A program made the position numbers and the translations under genes. The notes under the pieces are model-generated. The model searched no databases. It saw only the letters and a program-made list of their open reading frames with translations, and was not told the origin of the DNA. Positions 58,867 to 64,000 of a stretch of 64,000 nucleotides of DNA are shown here, piece after piece (position 1 is the first letter of the stretch; each line of letters starts with the position of its first letter). Source of the DNA: Blastomyces gilchristii SLH14081 (taxonomy: Eukaryota; Ascomycota; Eurotiomycetes; Onygenales; Ajellomycetaceae); assembly GCF_000003855.2 (NCBI RefSeq), contig NW_003101678.1, forward strand, positions 433,493-497,492, written 5' to 3'.

Positions 58867-58916
58867 GTCTCTGACTGCATACATCTATAATTGAAGAATA
58901 ATAATAATAATAATAA
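58867..58916 (+). repeat. LINE 3' end and (AAT)n tail
   Basis: TGCATACATCTATAATTGAA, then GAATAATAAT repeats, then the target duplication. Comparable to the SINE end TGCATATGAGTATAATGGAA followed by the same repeat (minus strand, 44629-44675). Confidence 0.8.
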
Positions 58917-61900
58917 TATATCTAATATGATAGTAATCTAGTATATAAGATGAATATGTGATTTGTATATTCTTGAGATTTAATTATACAAGATCTTCTA
59001 TCTTATACTGCTCTGTAGAATCTTATTAGATGTTAATTTAATCTTCTTAATCTTATTTTATAATTATTATAAAGATCTCTGCTCAGTTACAGATATCTCA
59101 GAGCTTTATTACTATATTATCAGTAATTTAAATCAGACTGTGAAGATTTGATATAAATTGTGTAATCTCTAGAAGATTTAACACTTCTATATAATATTCA
59201 TATGTAAGAAAGAATGAGCATATATCTGTTAAAATAACATCTTAACTATTGATAGTGATCTCTGTATGTAGAAGAAGATTATATCAATCATCTTATAAGT
59301 AATTACAGAACTTATAAAGATAATTCTTTATAGTCTGAATTATCTATTCTGATGTATTATCAGTCTCAGAGTAATAGATAGTTGATAGATAGTATATAAT
59401 CTTAAGAACTTAACAGATTCTTGTTCAGAGAGTGCTTATAAATTAACAGTCTTGATTCAATACTATTAATCTCAGTAATTTATATATCTGATAGAATGAA
59501 CTCTGTAAGAAGACTTCAGTGACTTGTTCAGTATTCATCTTATTACAAGATTTTAATATTACACTCTTACTTAGTTAGTTAATAATAATCAGAATATTTC
59601 TACAATCTTTACTTTTAAATAGATTAACAGTGAAGTTAATTACTACATCTTATCAGATTTTATCAGAGATATTAAGTGATTTCAGTAGATCTTTTCTACA
59701 GTTCTTTTATAAGATAATAAAAGAACAGTAGTTACAGTTTTGAATATAGTGTCTAATACTGTTTAATATCTTAGATTAATAGAACTCTCAGAAGATCATT
59801 CTATATAGTTGTTCATAGTCTGAATAGTTAGTTATATACAAATCATGCATCTCTTGCATTATTCAGATATATAAGAATTCAGAGTAAGAGACTCAGTGTT
59901 ATTTATAAAATTATAGAGTATTATTATCATTAATTGAATATTCTGAGATGTTGATTCTTACATGTAGTTCTGAGAAAAATCAGAGTACTTCTTATTATAC
60001 TGCTTCAGTGAGTGCTTAAAGAAGTTCATCAGTTTGAGCTGCTGTATACTATAGCTCATCTAATGTAGATTCAGAAGAAGTTAAGATATCAGTAACAGTT
60101 TTAACTGAAGAAGTATATAGTTCTAATCAGAGAAGCATGTATAGTATCATAAGTTATTTCATCTTGATTAACTAGTATCTTCAGATTCAAGAGCTGATAC
60201 TCTTAATTCATTCAGTAAGTATCTGTTACATTGAATAACATATCTTACTCTTGTTATAAGAGAGCATCTGTCATTGAGATCTGACTGCCAGAATAATAGT
60301 ATATTGTAAAATGAAAGTGACTTAAGAACTCAGATTATTGCATCTATTATTCAGTGAGTTTATAGATAGTTATAAAGTATTTAAGATTCTTATAATCTGT
60401 GACTATCTCAAATTCAGAGATACTTTGAAGTTCAGAGTCTTATTCTTCTAAACAGTGTATAATTGTGAGAAGTTTCTTATCATAGATCTCATAATTACAT
60501 TTGATAGAACTCAGTTTCTTAGATATAAAGACATATAATTGTAGAATATCTTCATCATTATATTATAATATCACTTCTTCTATTATATAGTCAGAGAAAT
60601 CAGCTTCAATAACTGTCTTATAATCAGAATTGAATGTTATTAGTAGAGAGATATTAATGAATATCTTCTTCATCTGTATAAATGCAGCTTTGATGTCTGC
60701 TAATTATTAAAATACTGAGTCTTTCTTAGTGAGTTCTGTAAGTAATCTTATAATATCTGAGAAGTTTCATATAAATCACTGATAGAAGTTAGTAAATTTG
60801 ATGAAGCTTTGTACATTTTTCACAGTATATGAGACTTCTCATTCAAGAATAGCAGAGATCTTCTCAGAATTTATTCAGATTCTCTTATCAGCTTCTATGA
60901 TAAAATCTAAGTATTTAATACTCTTGACTTTAAAATCATACTTATTAATATCAATTGATAGTTCTGCTTCTTATAGTTATTATAATACTCTTTGCATATA
61001 CTCTTGATATTTCTTTCTGAATTCATTGATAAAGATGAGAATATTATCTAGATAAGTAGATGCAAATTTATCAAGAAAGTTTCAGAGTACTCAGTTCATA
61101 TACTTCTGAAATGTACTGAGAGCATTGATCAGTTCAAAGAGTGTAACTACTCATTCAAAGAGATCATATTATATTCAAAATACTGTAAGCTACTTATCTT
61201 CTTCAGTGATGCAGATCTTATGAAATGCAGTAATAATATTTAACTTTATAAATCATTGAGCTTGTCTAATGCAAGTTAGAGTTTTATTAATAAGAGATAA
61301 AGAATCACAGTCTTTCTTTATTAATCTGTTCAATTCTTGATAATTCACACAGAATCAGAGTTCTTAATCTGATTTCTTTGCAAAGAGAATAGAGAGTGTG
61401 ATGAAAGAGTTACTAATATATATGAATTCTTTATTTAACAGATCATTGAGTGTCTTTTGAAGAAGAAGAAGTTCATCTCAGAACATATTATAAAGAGAGT
61501 CTTATAACAGTTTAAAGTTCTTATCATTCTTTTTCTCTAACTTAATACTGTGATTCACTTCAGAATCTTGTAAGAGAGATATGTTTATAAAATTGTCTTG
61601 TTGAAAGACATTTAGATATTCACGATATTGTTGAGAAAGTTTTGTATGAGAATCTGTTATTATAATATAGAATAACTTTTCTAGAGTCTTTTTGATATTA
61701 GTCAGACTGATAGAATAGATTGATATATGATTCTACTATCAGTGAACTTATCAGTGACTCTGTCAGTAATTTTGATGATGACTTCTTTTTTAAAGTATTT
61801 TATAAGTGTTGATAGAGATCTGTGTAAGATTCATAGTCTTGTGAATATTATCTTCATGAATTCTATCATCATTAGAGAATATCAAGCTCCTGTTTTAAGC

Positions 61901-63710
61901 ATTTAACAAGATGCCTTATTCAGATAGTCAGACAAGTTCTAATATAAGATTATAATTAAAATTATTAACTTTATATATATAGACATCTTTATACTGATAT
62001 TCTCTCACATCTATATTTAGTTTCATTATGTAATGAGTATAAATAACTTTCAGATCATCAAATTCTGCAAGAAGTCAGAGTTTTGATAAAGAAATACACT
62101 GAAGATTATAATATCTTACAACTGAAGATTTTATCATTGCATAGTAATATAGACTGCTGTCTATCATGACTTTCATATTATACATGTTATTAATCACAGT
62201 AGATATAAGAATTACATTCATTGTTATTTTCTCTTTAAATCATTGTTATCTGATCTCTTCAAGCTTCTGTTTACAAATTTGAACAGAAGCTAATCTTTTC
62301 TCTATTTCATCAGAGTATTCTTATAGTTATCTTCTGAATCTTTCTTCACTGCAATGTGATTGATGTGAACAGATGCTGATTCATTCTTCAAGTGAGAAGA
62401 TACATAGGCTGATTAGCAGTTGAAAGTAATATGTTCTGATCAGTTACAGTTAATACACACTTTATATTGATATTGATCAGTGACTTCTTCAGAAGTGATC
62501 TCAGGGACTTGAAAGTCTGTTTGAACAGTGAAAACTCTTGCTTATATATAGACATTTGAATCTATTCAGTTCATAATATCTGTATCATTGCTGTTCTTCA
62601 GTGCAGATATATAAGTCACTGAGATGTAATATCTTCTATCACTGTTCTGTATACTCTTAAGCTTGATAAGATAGTCATTCAATATTCAGAGCTGTGTATA
62701 GAAGCCTTCATAAGTCTGGTCTTTGTCTATATTTATAAGAGTCTGTAAGAGTTTGAAAGTCAATGTCTTCTTAAGCATGCTAATCTTTATTTGATTCTCT
62801 CAAGATTGATCACCTGCTTCTAGAATCTTGATGTTGAAGTCAGAAATAAATGTTGTAAGAGAAGTAGTTCTCTGTCAGATGCTCTGTAATCAATTTAATA
62901 CTTTCTATTGTATAGCAGTGTCTTGGAACAGAATATCAAGATATCTCATAATATTATCAGACATTTGTAACACTGATTCACATGCTTTCATTCATGAGTG
63001 AAATTTCTATTTTATACAATTCTTCAATTATTCATTGATATATCAATCTTAATTAATTAATAAACTGATAGTATCTTCATCTACACTCAGTTTCATGAGC
63101 ATTTCCATTCTTCATGATGAGTAGAGAGTGAGATCAGAAGTATTGAAATATGTAAAAGTATTTAAGCATTCTTTCAGTGTTTTTGTATTTAATTCTGTAG
63201 ATGTTGAAATTGCATGAGTTTCTTATTATGATAATTATTGAATCTCTTCATATTGATGTTATTAAGTTGCATGTATATCAGCTATTTATTGTTATTATAG
63301 TTTCAATATTACTCAGAGTCACTGTGATACTATATCTATGCTCATATTCAGAGGTTCTTTCATATTATTATTAGACATGATTATATTGTTTATCAGATGT
63401 GTGATATCTGTGAAATCTGAAGAAGTGTAATTATATGAATATCTCATACATCTGAGTGTCAGAACTCTCAGGTCTTTTACTGATATTCTCTTATAAGATT
63501 TTACTCTCTTCATAAGATCTTGTTACAGGGTCAGAGTGACTGATAAGCAAGCTTCTATCTGAGAACTCAGTGTTCACTTAACTATTTAACTGTTTCTCTA
63601 TTTCTTACACATTATTATGTGTTTAAATATCTTAATGAATAATTGTCTCTAATAAGAAGATGATATGTGAATAATTGTTTCTAATAAGAAGATGATGAAC
63701 ATTTTTCTAG
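58917..63710 (-). mobile_element. Gypsy G1R internal region (main part)
   Basis: A second copy of the G1 family, reversed relative to G1L. It aligns with 45146 to about 50430 of G1L. RT matches at 60.8-61.5 kb; the shadow ORF 60798-61007 mirrors 47853-48035. RNase H lies near 60.2-60.7 kb and integrase near 59.0-59.9 kb. The gag start is probably near 63380 (MSNNNMKEPLNMSIDIVSQ). Stops are frequent and mostly TAA/TAG. It lacks the hAT MITE present in G1L. Confidence 0.85.
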
Positions 63711-64000
63711 TGTAAGAGGTCTACACTGAATAGATCAGTATAATATTGATAGGTCTTATATAACAAAGAGAAAAACATTAGAGAAGAAAAGAAAGAGAAA
63801 GTGTAGAAATCAGCAATTGAAGTGAATATTTATACACATATGTGATAGCATACATGATGAAGCTTTGAGACAGAAGAATCTATACATGTTCATAACAGCT
63901 GAGAATTGATGATTGAGAATGACTGAGAATTGAAGTGTATGTGTTCAAGAGTGAAGTGAAAGAATCTATGAAGTAAAGCAGAAGAATCTATGAAGTGTAA
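63711..64000 (-). repeat. G1R 5' LTR, cut by the window end
   Basis: Plus-strand view begins TGTAAGAGGTCTACACTG; aligns with 50590-51062 but without the 143-bp duplication. About 30-40 bp of LTR are missing at the right. Confidence 0.88.

Larger units (their letters stand above)
51407..58916 (+). mobile_element. Tad1-like LINE, 7.5 kb, full or near full length
   Basis: A non-LTR retrotransposon with ORF1 (zinc knuckles) and ORF2 (endonuclease, RT, RNase H, C-terminal zinc finger), ending in (AAT)n. The 12-bp target duplication TATATCTAATAT lies at 51395-51406 and 58917-58928, inside the G1R integrase C-terminus. Both ORFs keep their frame throughout and are killed only by substitutions. The first ~550 bp are not mutated. 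Confidence 0.92.

Noticed and set aside
1..64000. CRISPR arrays, bacterial operons, telomere repeats, rRNA
   Set aside because: No regularly spaced repeats with spacers, no TTAGGG-type runs, no rRNA-like sequence; the introns and elements are fungal.

Overview
This window looks like a repeat-rich part of a filamentous ascomycete genome. Three things point there: short introns (about 38-63 bp) with CTAAC-like branch points; nested Ty3/gypsy, Ty1/copia, Tad1-like LINE and hAT elements riddled with C-to-T / G-to-A stop codons (the signature of a RIP-like process); and a sharply bounded gene island of ordinary base composition. I cannot name the species.

Layout. 1-18,410 is AT-rich nested transposons. 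A chromodomain gypsy element (called G3 here) carries a complete copia element (1075-12604, 5-bp target duplication GCCTT), which itself carries a 5.7-kb hAT element (5637-11376, 8-bp duplication). Then follow an unassigned AT-rich stretch, a hAT fragment and a truncated gypsy G2 copy. 18,411-35,467 is the gene island, with about a dozen real or recently broken genes. These are mostly small ascomycete proteins of unknown function, plus an F-box gene, a casein-kinase-1-like (pseudo)kinase, a small multi-pass membrane protein and a long patatin-like phospholipase pseudogene. Several carry single stops or active-site changes of the G-to-A / C-to-T type, as if mutation has leaked in from the flanks. 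The left edge cuts straight through a gene.

35,468-64,000 is again repeats. A 620-bp element with terminal inverted repeats is followed by a gypsy element G1L (plus strand). G1L's 5' LTR was hit first by a 374-bp tRNA-derived SINE (13-bp target duplication), and then a full gypsy G2 (36270-44623, 4-bp duplication ACTA) landed on the SINE/target junction. G1L also carries a 506-bp hAT MITE with a perfect 8-bp duplication. It is interrupted at 50590 by a second copy of its own family in the opposite orientation (G1R). G1R is in turn split by a 7.5-kb Tad1-like LINE (51407-58916, 12-bp duplication). G1R's 5' LTR and the rest of G1L run off the right end.

Most notable points: the SINE 3' end resembles the LINE 3' end, suggesting a SINE-LINE partnership; an exact exon+intron tandem duplication lengthens a coiled coil by three heptads; the first ~550 bp of the LINE escaped mutation; and the mutation pattern favours TGG-to-TGA rather than the TAG expected from classic CpA-directed RIP.
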